Positions 52,446-63,437 of a stretch of 64,000 bases of DNA are shown piece by piece. Each line of letters begins with the position of its first letter. The stretch's first letter is position 1. Source of the stretch: Phoenix dactylifera (lineage: Eukaryota > Streptophyta > Magnoliopsida > Arecales > Arecaceae); the NCBI RefSeq assembly GCF_009389715.1, contig NC_052409.1:6127775-6191774 (forward strand). The letters are read 5' to 3'. A model generated the notes under the pieces. It was not told the DNA's origin and ran no database searches. It was given only the letters and a program-made list of their open reading frames with translations. The position numbers and the translations under genes were made by a program.

Positions 52446-53073
52446 AAAGCGGACTCAGTTGGACATGTCATCTCTTTCTTAAGTAGACATCACTTCCATG
52501 ATCCATAGCAGCTACTTCATATATACCTTCTTTTCCTCCCCTTGAATCTATGTGTTATCCTCATAATCATTTGAAAATGGACTAGTTGCATGACAAAATC
52601 TCTTCTAGGGGGGCCATCTCTTGTAATGAGCTTATTATTTCAAAATCGGAAGTCCCGGTTTGCAGGCAGTAATAATGCATTTCCTTGAAATAAATTTCAT
52701 GGTTATCCAGGGGGATAGCAGGATCTGGATTTGGCCTCTTGGCAATGTCATGGTGTGCTGGAGAAGAGAGGCCCTGTCTTTACTGCTGCCTTCACTCCTC
52801 TTGTACAAATTATGGTGGCTGGAATTGACTTCTCCATCCTCCATGAACCGATTTACCTTGGAAGGTATTGGATTCAAAGCTCTTATTAGCAGTGATTGCA
52901 TCCATTTACTATTGCAAACTAACTTTTGTTATTTGTTTGCCATGCCCAGTGTTTTGGGGTCTATTCTTGTGATTGCAGGCCTCTATTTTCTTCTATGGGG
53001 AAAGAGCAAGGAGGCCCCGGCGAGAGCAACCGGAGAAAATGGCGAACATCAAGTGCAATGGCAAACTGTATGA

Positions 53074-53745
53074 TAAAACAGCATCATTTTGAAGGGGTTG
53101 ATAGCTTCTCCGTTTGCTTTATTCTCTTGAGAGCAACACAAGTAAGCAACATAGCTGAAGAAGGCACATTCTTCTTCCTCTTTTTGTTTGTTTGTTTGTT
53201 TGTTTTTTCCTAAATGGTTGAAGGGTTGTCTGCAATCTTTCAAATGAAAATTGCACCTCATTGTGTTGGGTTTTAGTTGGATAATACTGGATAAATTATT
53301 AGTTGGACTAGGTCTACCAGCTCAACATTAGACCAATCCAATCAGAAAGCCCTCCGGCGATGGCTTCCTCCCAGCCTCCATCCAGCATAGCACGCTTCAC
53401 ATCCTCGTGCTTTGCCGCCAGCCCTCCTCCGATCTGCCACTCCACCGTCACTGCCTCCCTCACAGCCATTTTCTCATCTATACTGCTCGCATACTACTAC
53501 TCCTCTTTTCTTATACCAACCCCACCAGCCCCTCCCATCACACCCTTCGCTGCCCCCACCTTCGCCCGCGTCTCCACCGACCACACCCCTACCATAACCG
53601 CCTCCCCAACACCGCTGCTATGCTGATCCGCAACTCCATCATCGGGTGATCCTCTCCTTAATAGTTTTGTGCTATTAAGTCTCCTATTAGCCAAATTGTG
53701 ATGATGCCACCCACTATCAATGCTCAATCAAGCTTATTTCTAGCA
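53074..53745. other. 3' flank of WAT1 copy A
   Basis: T-rich 3' UTR-like sequence with a (GTTT)n stretch at about 53182-53205, then a CT/CCAC-rich segment (53340-53600) that is stop-poor in several frames on both strands. The latter matches the copy B flank only up to about 53460. I see no credible protein. Confidence 0.55.
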
Positions 53746-53750
53746 ATGTT

Positions 53751-54290
53751 GTGAATCTAAAAATGAATTATAGTGCTACCATTGCCGCTGCCAAAATCCG
53801 AGCTGAATCATCATGGTCGGACAAAATCCAACGTGAAGAAGTGAGGTTGGCTGACTGAACTCCGATGAGCAATCGAACATTAGAGTGCCGGCAACTTCAG
53901 AGCTTAAATTTAGCTGGAGAGGCTTGCCCAATGCATCTTATCGGACCTAAAATCAGAAAGAGAAGTCCACCTGTCGGAATTTGTCCAAATACTTAAAGTA
54001 AGTCAGATTCTAGAGAAAGGGAAGAAATTTGAGAGAGTTGCAGAAAATAAGAGTGTGAAAGAGCTTAGAAGCGACTTACCTAGAGGTCCCCCTATAACCT
54101 CTTATATAAAAAGAAGGCCGATGTCTATTACTAAATAAGGTGGAAGTGAGCTTTAATTGCTCGGTAACAGTCCATACATTGGCACGTGGAAAGAATTAAC
54201 TACCCGATCATGCAATATCGCCAATCCATCCGGAACAAGCCGCAATCGCCATTTAATTGGTGGGATCACAATCATGCCTTTTATAGCGGT
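53751..54290. repeat. Repeat related to 55374-55857, possible LTR piece (copy 1)
   Basis: Shares with 55374-55857, in order: TGAATCATCA, CAAAATCCAACGTGAAG, TTGGCTGACTGAACTCC, GAGAGGCTTGCCCAATGCAT, TAATTGCTCGGTAACAGTCC and ATTTAATTGGTGGGATCACA. On the minus strand there is a TATA-like TTATATAAGAGG. It is part of the extra 840 bp in duplication copy A, so it was either inserted there or lost from copy B. It may be the end of an LTR element in minus orientation. Confidence 0.6.
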
Positions 54291-54454
54291 CCACCGCCAC
54301 CGCCTCCCTCGTAGCATTGCACATATCTCAAAGCATTGCGAGCTCTCTTATTTGTCCACCTGCATAGATCCAAACGAAGGAAGGTGAATCCTTTTTTTCG
54401 CACAAAGGATACAATCGCTATCCTATTGGGCCCTTAATGGAATCTCATAAGAAT

Positions 54455-54715
54455 TCATAACAATATTAATGGACCTGGCCCATCCCTGGTCCACCGGGCC
54501 GGGTACGATTGGTGTGGTGGATGTGAGACCCATATGTATGCCAACATGCTGGGCCTCCCTTGCAACACAGGCCTGGACATAACTTGGCAGAGGTTTGATA
54601 TGCACATCAGCCCATAACCAGGAAATATCCCACCAGGATCAGAGAAAGAACCCTCGGCATTAAATTTGAACAAAGATTCATGTGCAAGTTCCCATTGAGT
54701 CCATCGCATAATGAG
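54455..54715 (-). mobile_element. Possible LINE RNase H fragment
   Basis: The minus-strand frame reads FKFNAEGSFSDPGG then GYGLMC, resembling the first strand of plant LINE-type RNase H (KVN-DGSF-GYG). The rest of the frame is not typical. Only a short fragment exists. Confidence 0.4.
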
Positions 54716-55254
54716 GTTGAGTCAGTGGCCTTCAGTGAGAAGAAGAAATCCAGCACCACGGCCCGGGTCCTGTGAGCCTTGTGTGGGAGTCCTCACAAAG
54801 GACTGAAATAAGGAAATATCGATCAATTTGTTCCCTTTTTCTAGATTTTGGCTTCGGAATAAGAAAGGGATTCACCGTAGTTCATCCAAACCAGCGAATA
54901 AGCGATGCCAAACCAAACTGCACACCTCCAACAATGTTCAAGATCGAAGGCTATTCCAATCATTTCCATGGGCTCATCTTGCAACTTTCATACATCATGA
55001 ATTTTAATGTAACAATTGTTATTTAGCAGCTATCTTCCTATAATAAGTGTTCTATAGATTGATATTTTTTTAAAAAAGTTTAAAACACCCTGCTAGCTGG
55101 AAAATATTATTTGATGAACAAAAGCCATATAACTATTTTGTTTCATATCATAATATTGACTGTTATAATAGTTGTTTTTTATTTTCCTGACAAGAAAATG
55201 TATATATAACTGAGCTCCACTCATGTAACTGAAAGCCCATCAGCCCATCGCCCA

Positions 55255-55372
55255 CTAGCAATAATCAACTGTGAGTCGTGGCCTCAGATCACAAAACCCA
55301 CACCGCCCCTACCACCAGTTCCTGGGCCACTATCATCGAAGTTCACCTTTAGATAGCCGAGGGATGGCAGTG
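55255..55372 (-). mobile_element. LINE RNase H fragment
   Basis: Minus strand: GYLKVNFDDSGPGTGGRGG then VGFVI, a stop, and GHDSQL. This matches the RNase H start (LKVNFDGS, GGVGFVIRDHDSQL). A single stop interrupts it where Arg is expected. It abuts the repeat that starts at 55374. Confidence 0.55.
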
Positions 55373-55373
55373 C

Positions 55374-56165
55374 TGTGATCTAAAAATAAATTAGAGTGCT
55401 ACCATTGTCGCCGCCAAAATCTGAGCTGAATCATCAAGATCGGACAAAATCCAACGTGAAGCAGTGAGATTGGCTGACTGAACTCCAAGGAGCAATCAAA
55501 CATGAGAGTGCCGGCAACTTCTGAGCTTTAATTTAGCTGGAGAGGCTTGCCCAATGCATCTTATTCGACTTGAAATCAGAAAGAGAAGTCCACATGTCGA
55601 AACTTGTCGAGATGCTTAAGTAAGCTAGATTTTAGAAGAGGTTGACCTAGGGTTCCCTTATGACCTCTTATAGAAAAAGAAGCCTCATGCCTGTTACTAA
55701 AAAAGGTAGAAGGGAGACTTAATTGCTCGGTAACAGTCCACACATTGGACACATGGAAAGAATTAACTATCTGATCATGCAATATCGCCAATCCATCCGA
55801 AACAAGTCGTAATCACCATTTAATTGGTGGGATCACAATCATGCATTTTATGGCGGTTTATCGCTTTAAATATGCTTGATTTGGAGACACGTGACACATT
55901 ATCTTTGGCCAGTCAGCTCATTCCGATTAGCCTAACCGACGGCTCAGCTCGATACTCCTTCGGTGAACCTCGAGGTTAACGGTTCGATTAACTACCATGG
56001 CTGATCGCTCAGGGCTAATTCGGCTGTTAAGACTATCAACTCGGTTCATACCAAAGTCATCACGTCGATCGGCCAACAAGATCATCACTTAGGTCAGTTG
56101 CTGAGGTCAGATCACATCAACCAAAAATAGCAATGATGCTATAATTGCCTCCCCCGAATAACAAC
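55374..56165 (-). mobile_element. Possible Gypsy-type LTR remnant (copy 2)
   Basis: The first 480 bp match 53751-54290; the rest continues uniquely to about 56165. Read on the minus strand, a TGTTATTCGGGGGAGGC start (about 56165) and a TTTTGGCGGCGACA end (about 55406) fit LTR termini, with a TATA-like TCTATAAGAGG inside. No internal coding region is found beside it, so it would be a solo or truncated LTR. I see no target duplication. Confidence 0.4.
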
Positions 56166-56169
56166 TTGA

Positions 56170-58250
56170 CAATGACTAAAGTACATCTTGGCCGAGCGTT
56201 GGTTCCGGCATCATCACAGCTGGTTTCAGGCATCCAATGGAAGGACTCGTTGGTCAAAGACGCCGCACGGAGGTTAGGTCAGGCCTCACAAACGACCATA
56301 TTTTTCTTATGATCCCTTTAATTGATGTCAACATTTAGGAGGGTTGGAGCCTCATGGACACGTTGGCATTTGAGGCTAATTGCATCCAACTCGTTCAAGA
56401 AATGTCTTTTAGACTACGTTCATCCAGTCATCGACCAACTGAAGAAAGATTAGTCAGTCAAATAAGTCTTTGAATCCTATAAAACTCTGAAGTATACAAA
56501 GCTTGGATCATCTTTTACTTCTTTTTATTTTTTTTTAATATATAAACTAAGATGGTTAATTGAAAGCTTCATGGAAATCAAAGCTGAGGCAGTATTCAAC
56601 TTAAATTTCGATGCAAAAGGTTTTACCAAGTTGACCAATTGGTATTCTTAACAATAAATACTAAATTTTAAAATGGAAAATCAACAAAAGATTGCATGCG
56701 GAGATTGCTAGATGCGTAGCTAGGACTCATTCTAATGTTGGACAACCTTAGCTTAGATTTGCTTAGATAGTAGTAGTGGGTGAAACGGAAATGTTTCCAT
56801 ATGCGTGTATGACTTTTTATTTTATCAATTTCACGTGCGTGATTAACATATCCAAGCATTTGTAGATAAGTCTTTTAAAAAAAAAGTATGACAATTGATA
56901 ATATTCCTTCCTAAACGCCACCTATATCCTATCAAACTTCAAAATAAGCATATATTTGGTACTTACTCCAACTTCAAGCCCATTCACCTTGTTCTAAAAG
57001 GTCAAAGAACGATATGACAAGGCATAAAGTGTCAGAATTTAATTTGATGCACCACTTGTTATAAAAATGAATAAAAAAGATGAAATTTGAGAATTGTACA
57101 AGGAGTCCTCATGAGATATGAGTTTATATAGCCAAAAAAAAAAAATTCTTTTATTGTGGAAGCTCGGATATGAGAATCCAAAATAAATAAATAAATAAAT
57201 AATTAAGGTCAAATGTTAGACAAATATCAATATTTATTAAAAATCAAAAAACAAGTGCCGGTTCCTCTCTTGCATATAAAACCAAATTTTGCAGAGATAT
57301 GATCAGTCTATGTCCTTCCCCATGCATTCGAAAATAGATATTGACAAAAATAAATGATTGATCCTCCATATCACCGCATGGTAAATCTCTCAAATGAACA
57401 TATAATCCTATAAATGATCTGGATGATCTTAATTCATCTATGGGCTATAAAATCTTGATATTTATGCTTTGAGAGATACTTAATCTTGATACTTCAACTA
57501 GAATAAAGTTATATGATTACTAATTTGCTAACTATAGTGATAGAAGAATCCAACCAGAAATTTTAGTATACATGACAGCATACTGGTACCATGATTCAGC
57601 CGAAACATAACCCTTCCTAATAATGCCTTAATGATTATATGATCTATCAAAGACACACTCAGAGGAAGAGAATTGCAATCACCAGAACATGCTCTATTTG
57701 TAGCTAGTTAAAGAATTCATCTTGAATGCTAAAATTTTTTTTGCAAGTAACACGCAAAAATCTTAAGGAAATGTTTGGATTGCGATCAGAATCGAAATTG
57801 GAATCGATTGGAATGTGAATCGGAATTGGCCTTTTTTTTTCGACGTATTTTATTTATGATTGGAATCAGAATTAAAAACAAAATAAAATTATAATATTTT
57901 TGAAAGAGTAGAAATTGAATTTTGGAGGAATAAGGTATTCTCAGAACGAGACTTTTCTCAAATAAATTGCTGGGATGACTTTTTTTTCTCTTTTTTTTTT
58001 TTATGATGAAGAATAAAAGTCGCTTCTATTTATTTTTATTCGATAGTTCAATTTCTTTCAACTAAGTATATCCTAAAAATAATATTTTTTTAACGTGTCC
58101 TGCAGGTATATGCAAAATACGTGCTGAAACTTCCAATGCGTGGTCTTCCCCATAGCCCGCCGTCCCACTACAACTCCTCTTTTTATATTCTCCTCCCGGC
58201 CAGGCCGTTCACAAAAAAAGAAAAAAGTAGTCCCATAGACAACAAAGAAA
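56170..58250. other. Spacer and promoter region of the BBE-like gene
   Basis: Highly AT-rich, with a (AAAT)n stretch at about 57185-57205. No gene is seen. The last 100 bp before 58254 are CT-rich and probably include the leader of the BBE-like gene; a weak TTTTTATATTC lies near 58180. Confidence 0.5.
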
Positions 58251-58253
58251 TCA

Positions 58254-59873
58254 ATGAATCCAGAGCCTAGTCCTCCCCTCCTCCTCCTCCTCCTCCCCCT
58301 CTTCCTCCTCTTCACCACCACCCGCTCCCAAAGTAACACTTCTTCTACCACTGAGACTGCCACAGCAAATGCTAACATCTCTTCTTGCCTCCTTTATTCC
58401 CATGTTCAAAACTTCACCATCTTCTCCCTTCCACCTTCCATCCAATACTCCGATCTCCTCAACTTCTCAATCCAAAACCTCCGCTTCGCTGGCCCCTATG
58501 TACACAAGCCTTCGGTCCTCATCCTCCCAAAGACCCAACAAGAGCTCCAAAGCTCCATCCTCTGCTGCCGTTCTTCTTCCTTGGCCATTAGACTGAGGAG
58601 CGGCGGCCACAGCTATGAAGGCTTATCCTACACCGCGGGACAGCACACTCCCTTCGCGGTCATCGACTTGATGAACCTGAACCGGGTCTGGATCGATTCC
58701 GGCTCGTCCACGGCCTGGGCCGAATCCGGTGCTACACTGGGCGAGATCTACTACGCCGTGGCCCGGTCCAACCGCTCCCTCGCCTTCTCGGCCGGGTCCT
58801 GCTCGACCGTCGGCAGCGGCGGCCACATCTCCGGAGGCGGCTTCGGCTTCCTCTCTCGGAAATACGGCCTCTCCGCCGATAACGTCTTGGACGCGGTTCT
58901 CATCGACCCCGCCGGTCGAGCTCTGGGCCGGAAAGCCATGGGCGAGGACGTCTTCTGGGCCATCCGGGGCGGCGGTGGCGGGAGCTGGGGGGCGGTCTAC
59001 GCGTGGAAGCTCCGGCTCGTCCCGGTCCCGGACCGGGTCACTGCGTGCACCATCAGCCGGCCCGGCTCGGTCAGGCAAGTTGCCGAGTTGACTCACAAGT
59101 GGCAGTACGTCGCCCCGAGTCTCCCGGACGAGTTCTATCTCTCCACGTATATCCAAGGGTCAACCACTGGGAACCTCGACCACTCGTTCTCGGGCCAATT
59201 CCTCGGCCCTAGAAGAACGGCAGTTTCCATACTGAGTCAACGATTCTCCGAGTTGAACGTATCAGAATCGGAGTGCAAGGAGATGAGTTGGATCGAATCG
59301 GCGGTCCGGTTCGCAAATATAAAATCCGTCTCGGATCTACTGAACCGCGAGCCAGCGAAGACGTACTTCAAGGCCAAGTCGGACTACGTGAGGGCCCCAA
59401 TCACGCTGGAGGGTCTGATCACAGCCGTTGATTTGTTATCCATGCAGCCAAAAGCGTACGTTATTTTCGACCCCTACGGTGGGGAGATGGGCAGGATAGG
59501 CAGCGGTGATCTGCCGTTCCCTCACCGGGGAGGGAATTTGTACGGGATCCAGTACATGATCGATTGGCTAGAGGGAGAGGATGGAATGGCGTACGTGGCA
59601 TGGCTGCGGAGGTTCTACGAGTACATGGGACGCTTTGCTTCGAAGAACCCCCGGGCGGCATACGTGAATTATGTGGACCTCGATCTCGGGACCATAAAAT
59701 GGACCACCAGAAGTGGTGGGTCCTGGGACGCGGTGCGTGTGGCGAGGGCGTGGGGCGAGAGGTATTTCCTGGCGAACAACGACAGGTTGGTGAGGGCCAA
59801 GACTGCAATTGATCCGGATAACGTGTTTAGAAATGAGCAGAGCATTCCTCCTTTGCCCAAAGGAGGTTCTTAA
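58254..59873 (+). CDS. Berberine bridge enzyme-like FAD oxidase, single exon
   Basis: Secreted flavin-dependent oxidase of the BBE-like family (FAD_binding_4 plus C-terminal BBE domain); members oxidise alkaloids, monolignols, sugars or oligosaccharides. 539 residues, uninterrupted. A signal peptide fits residues 1-25 (LLLLLLPLFLLFTTTRS). The FAD domain shows RSGGHSYEG with His119 and SAGSCSTVGSGGHISGGGFG with Cys183, the pair that binds FAD bicovalently in this family. WAIRGGGGGSWGAVYAWKL follows. Cys45 and Cys104 or Cys105 could form the conserved disulphide. The C-terminal part has FDPYGGEMGRI, AYVNYVDLDLG and the closing FRNEQSIPPL. The very GC-rich 3' two-thirds fits a monocot gene. The substrate cannot be told from sequence alone. 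It lies between the two WAT1 duplication copies and is itself single here. Confidence 0.94.
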   Translation: MNPEPSPPLLLLLLPLFLLFTTTRSQSNTSSTTETATANANISSCLLYSHVQNFTIFSLPPSIQYSDLLNFSIQNLRFAGPYVHKPSVLILPKTQQELQSSILCCRSSSLAIRLRSGGHSYEGLSYTAGQHTPFAVIDLMNLNRVWIDSGSSTAWAESGATLGEIYYAVARSNRSLAFSAGSCSTVGSGGHISGGGFGFLSRKYGLSADNVLDAVLIDPAGRALGRKAMGEDVFWAIRGGGGGSWGAVYAWKLRLVPVPDRVTACTISRPGSVRQVAELTHKWQYVAPSLPDEFYLSTYIQGSTTGNLDHSFSGQFLGPRRTAVSILSQRFSELNVSESECKEMSWIESAVRFANIKSVSDLLNREPAKTYFKAKSDYVRAPITLEGLITAVDLLSMQPKAYVIFDPYGGEMGRIGSGDLPFPHRGGNLYGIQYMIDWLEGEDGMAYVAWLRRFYEYMGRFASKNPRAAYVNYVDLDLGTIKWTTRSGGSWDAVRVARAWGERYFLANNDRLVRAKTAIDPDNVFRNEQSIPPLPKGGS

Positions 59874-60508
59874 ACTAATACTATTCCTTAATGGTCATAC
59901 CTTGCACCGGTAGATTGATGAGCTACCTAGTAAGTCCCCAAAAATAAAAAAAATATTTCACAATCTTAGTCAAGAATGTTTTCTGATTAATGTAGCTCAA
60001 TCTGTATTGTGTCAAATAAGTCTGCGAGGTTATTGAGTTATACCTGTCAGTTATTTTTGGTCTTGATGTCTTTAATCTTATGGATTGTCTAAAGTTTCTG
60101 CCATCACTTATATATGTATTGATCCTTTGGACAAGAATATTTTAACTGTAATTAATGTTGATAACATTTTGGCTCATTGATATAAATTCACATCATTGCA
60201 CTTGACATGGCTAAATGACTGCACTTAACGGGCCAACGTATCTTCACATTTTCAAATCTAGAATTGAAGTTTGTTCAAAAGATTACAGCCATTCACTAGC
60301 ATATAACTCACGCGATGCACTGGATACAACTTTTTCTTCTCTCTCCAATTGTACTTGAAATATAATATAGCGATATAAAATATTATAGCAAATAGAAAGC
60401 TTCTACGGTTAAACTTTTATTGTATATTGAGCAATGAACTCTTAAGGCGGAGCAAGAGGCTTCTCTAAGTAGAAGCTAATTGAAGCAATTCCAGTAAGAA
60501 CACCATAT
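59874..60508. other. 3' flank of the BBE-like gene
   Basis: AT-rich 3' UTR and spacer up to the start of duplication copy B. Nothing else is recognised. Confidence 0.55.
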
Positions 60509-62293
60509 GGGCCTTGGTGCACTACAATGTGGACTTTGATATTCATGTAGGGCTTGAAAATTCTTTGGATTACTATCTTACCCTTATCACAACTCTTAGG
60601 TTCGTTGGGTAGATCGAAATCACATTGATGCTTAAAGAAAAACTTTGAATATTATGTATAAGCTGCATGGAAGAATTTAAAGCACACTGGTCTCTTATGG
60701 TTTTCCATTTTTTCTTCTTTGTTTCCTTGCTAGATGCCAAGTAGTCATTTTGTAGGAAGTGTCTCAAATGTGGCCAATTCAAAACACTTTAAGTGAACAC
60801 CTATAGCAAGCTTATTATGAACTTGTGGATTTTGTCATCCATTCCCAAAGCATTTCCTCTATTCCTAACGTTTGGGTACAAAAGTCATGTCCCCTAGAAA
60901 CCATGATTTGTACCAAGTAAATGATACCCACATTTGTTGCTTAGCTTTTTTATGTTGCTATGTTTTTTTTTTTTTTAAAAAAAAGAAATCGTCAAATCCA
61001 TTTACTTCTGCACTTGTTTTTCTTATAACGAAGGCTATGAATAAATGGAGTAATTTGTGATGTCTATGCTAATCTTTCCTTGTTCTTTCAATTAATAAAT
61101 GGAGACACTAAATTTGAAGACAAGGGCAGGGATTGCAAAGCTGCTTGGGACGTTCATATGCCTCATTGGAGCAACGTTGCTCGTATTTTATAAAGGTATG
61201 GCCTTAACCAAGACTTCCCTTAGATCAGTGGTATCAGAGCAACAAGAGAGACACAATGCAGGCTACAGCACAAAAAAATGGATGATGAGTTCAATTGCCT
61301 ACCTTGCTGGTTGTCTTTGTTTCAGTAAGCAAAAGTTCAATCGGTTAATTATTCGAACAGCATGCATCACATATTCATGATTTGCATTTTTTATCTCGAA
61401 AAATAAGGAAAAAAATTATATTTGTAATTTGTATTTTGCTTAGTTATGCTACATCTAACGTCAAGAAGAAGAAGAAGATAGTTGTGTTACATATTAGTAC
61501 TAAAAACATGCAACTTTAAGAAGAAGAAAGAACACTTGTTTCGGATAGGCTAATTAAATGTTCTTCATTGAAATTTACATAAGATATTTTTGGGAAAGGT
61601 TTTGTCAGAAAAATTTAAGGAACTTATTTATGGCTAACTTACATCTAATATCTACTTGATCATGGACAAAACCATAAAGTCTAGTGGTGGTTTCTAAATA
61701 TTAGCTTCCACTTTGAGTTAATTCCCAGCCCATATCAATTGGAGAAGAAAGCTCCAGTTTACCTTACCAAAAACCTTTTCAAAGTCATAATCTCGTAACA
61801 CCCCTTTGTATCTGGATCTATTGTAATAAGCTAGAGTTTCATCTTCGAGATAATTTTGTATAGACTGTCGAGCAAGCTAATGGGATGGAGATCTCGGACA
61901 AATAGCATGTCTCTAGGGATCAGTGTGATATGAACAAACTTAAGGTGCGACAAATCAAGTAGACCTCTATGGAATTCATCCGACAAAGCCAAGAGGTTAG
62001 TATTGATTAATCTCCAATTATCTCTTGAAGAGAAAAGAGAAAATCATGCGGGTTCGTGCCTTGAGCCGCCCAAGAAGAAAAACAAGGAGAACAACAATAT
62101 GTTGGATTTTGTCCATGGAGAAGGCATCCACGGTATTACAATCTAAGGTTTTGGAGCACCATGTTACAACATCTAATTAATAGAGACCATCGGATTCAAG
62201 TACAAATCATATAAACTACAAAAGAAGGTGTGGGGTTTCTCTAATATATCTCCTTGAAATGATTAGGCAGCTCCATCCTCCACTAGAGATATA

Positions 62294-62790
62294 ATGAGCT
62301 TTCTTCTTTTGCTGCCAGAGGTGACCTTGAAATTCTATTCTAGCAAAAAGCACTCTCCTCTCCCTTCCTAGCTGGTAGAATATTGATCATTGTCAACTTT
62401 TTTCTATATAGATGAAAATTTGCCTAGATGAAAGATAGGTGTAAGCAAGGTTTGTCATTTCGTACTGGTGTCGCACTAGTATAGTATCGGTACGGTACAG
62501 TATATAATTTTTTTTAGCATATCGAGTGTTGGTAAGCCATCGTATCGGGTACCGATATCGAATAAGTATAGTATGGTACGGTACGCCCTATATTGTCCGA
62601 TTCGGACTGTAATAAGCTTCCTTCTTTCGCTTCTTGAGGTGACCTTGAGATTTTATTCTAGCAAAAAGCACTCCCAATAAGTAGGAAGAAGCAGCTGCTC
62701 TCCCTTCCTAGCTAGTAGAGCATTGGTCATTGTCATCTTTTTCCTAAATAGATGAAAATTTGCCTTGATGAAAGATTGGTGTAAGTGTAA
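62294..62790. repeat. Direct duplication flanking repeat site 5 in copy B
   Basis: The same arrangement as 51970-52445. The left copy (about 62294-62450) and right copy (about 62610-62785) of the TTTCTTCTTT, GAGGTGACCTTGA, GATGAAAGAT-GGTGTAAG segment flank the GTACCG repeat. The arrangement therefore predates the large duplication. Confidence 0.75.
62450..62612. repeat. GTACCG-rich dispersed repeat (site 5)
   Basis: Orthologous within the duplication to site 4: TTTCGTACTGGTGTCGCAC start, TATCGAGTGTTGGTAAGCCA, GGGTACCGATATCGAATAAG and GTCCGATTCGGACTGTAA end. It has clearly diverged from site 4, more than the neighbouring exons seem to have. Confidence 0.65.
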
Positions 62791-63437
62791 AAAAATGGAC
62801 TCAGTTGGAAATGTCATCTCTTTCTTAAGTAGACATCACTTCCATGATCCATAGCAGCTACTTCATACGTACATTCTTTTCCTCCCCTTGAATCTACTTG
62901 TGTTATTCTCATAATCATTTGAAAATGGACTAGTTGCATGACAAACATACCTATTAGCTTTCAGAATATTCTTCTAGGAGGGCCATCTCTTGTAATGAGC
63001 TTATTATTTCAAAATCGGAAGTCACGGTTTGCAGGCAGTAATAATGCATTTCCTTGAAATAAATTTCATGGTTATCCAGGGGATAGCAGGATCTGGATTT
63101 GGCCACTTGGCAATGTCATGGTGTGTGGAGAAGAGAGGCCCTGTCTTCACTGCTGCATTCACTCCTTTTGTACAAATTATGGTGGCTGGAATTGACTTCT
63201 CCATCCTCCATGAATCGATTTACCTTGGAAGGTATTGGATTCAAGCTCTTACAGCAGTGATTGCATCCATGTACTATTGCAAACTAACTTTTGTTATTTC
63301 ATTGCGATGCCCAGTGTTTTGGGGTCTGTTCTTGTGATGCAGGCCTCTATTTTCTTCTATGGGCAAAGAGCAAGGAGGCCTCGGCGAGAGCAACCGGAGA
63401 AAATGGCGAACATCAAGTGCAACGGCAAACTGTATGA

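Larger units (their letters stand above)
49228..53073 (+). pseudogene. WAT1-related (MtN21/EamA) transporter, copy A, damaged
   Basis: Plant drug/metabolite transporter family (WAT1-related, EamA domains), normally about ten membrane helices. Exons: 49228-49409, 49497-49559, 49654-49770, 50663-51071, 52711-52864 and 52950-53073. Motifs in order: MGWCEEWRPIFAMLAVEVAF, TRPKLTTENFVYLFLSAMF, ASLTQYLFFLGLKHTTATFA, LLGTFICLIGETLLVFYKG, LTWSSWFLLQSKVGKKYP and VLGSILVIAGLYFLLWGKSK. In exon 4 a TAA (50841-50843) replaces a codon that is Lys (AAA) in copy B. Exon 5 has two extra bases relative to copy B: a G at its start and a C in the TGGTGTGTGGAG region. As read it is non-functional. Splice sites are otherwise intact, so damage is recent or partly sequence error. 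The 3' part recurs at 60.5-64 kb. Confidence 0.85.
50049..54425 (+). repeat. Segmental duplication, copy A
   Basis: From GGGCTTGGTGCACTACAATG to about the GGATACAATCGCTA region, this block matches 60509-63965 in order and orientation. It covers WAT1 intron 3, exons 4-6, introns and about 1.3 kb of 3' flank. Relative to copy B, this copy has about 840 bp extra at 53460-54297. Copy B lacks about 180 bp of exon 4. Confidence 0.92.
61099..63437 (+). pseudogene. WAT1-related transporter, copy B, truncated
   Basis: Second copy of the 3' part of the transporter. The exon 4 start has lost its acceptor and reads from a chance ATG at 61099: LKTRAGIAKLLGTFICLIG, FYKGMALTKTSL and STKKWMMSSIAYLAGCL. A deletion of about 180 bp then removes the WSSWFLLQSKVG part and joins directly to the exon 4 end. 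Exon 5 (63080-63231) is in frame: GIAGSGFGHLAMSWCVEKRG, FTPFVQIMVAGIDFSI. Exon 6 (63315-63437) lacks one base after VLGSVLV, shifting the frame. Exons 1-3 are absent upstream; the BBE-like gene lies there instead. It cannot make a transporter. Where copy A has TAA, this copy has AAA. Confidence 0.85.

Noticed and set aside
53360-53649. Three overlapping plus-strand frames after WAT1 copy A
   Set aside because: Pro/Ser-rich low complexity from a CCAC/CTCC-rich stretch; the frames are not kept in duplication copy B.
58623-59156. 177-codon antisense frame across the BBE-like gene
   Set aside because: Antisense shadow of a GC-rich exon; composition only, no motif.
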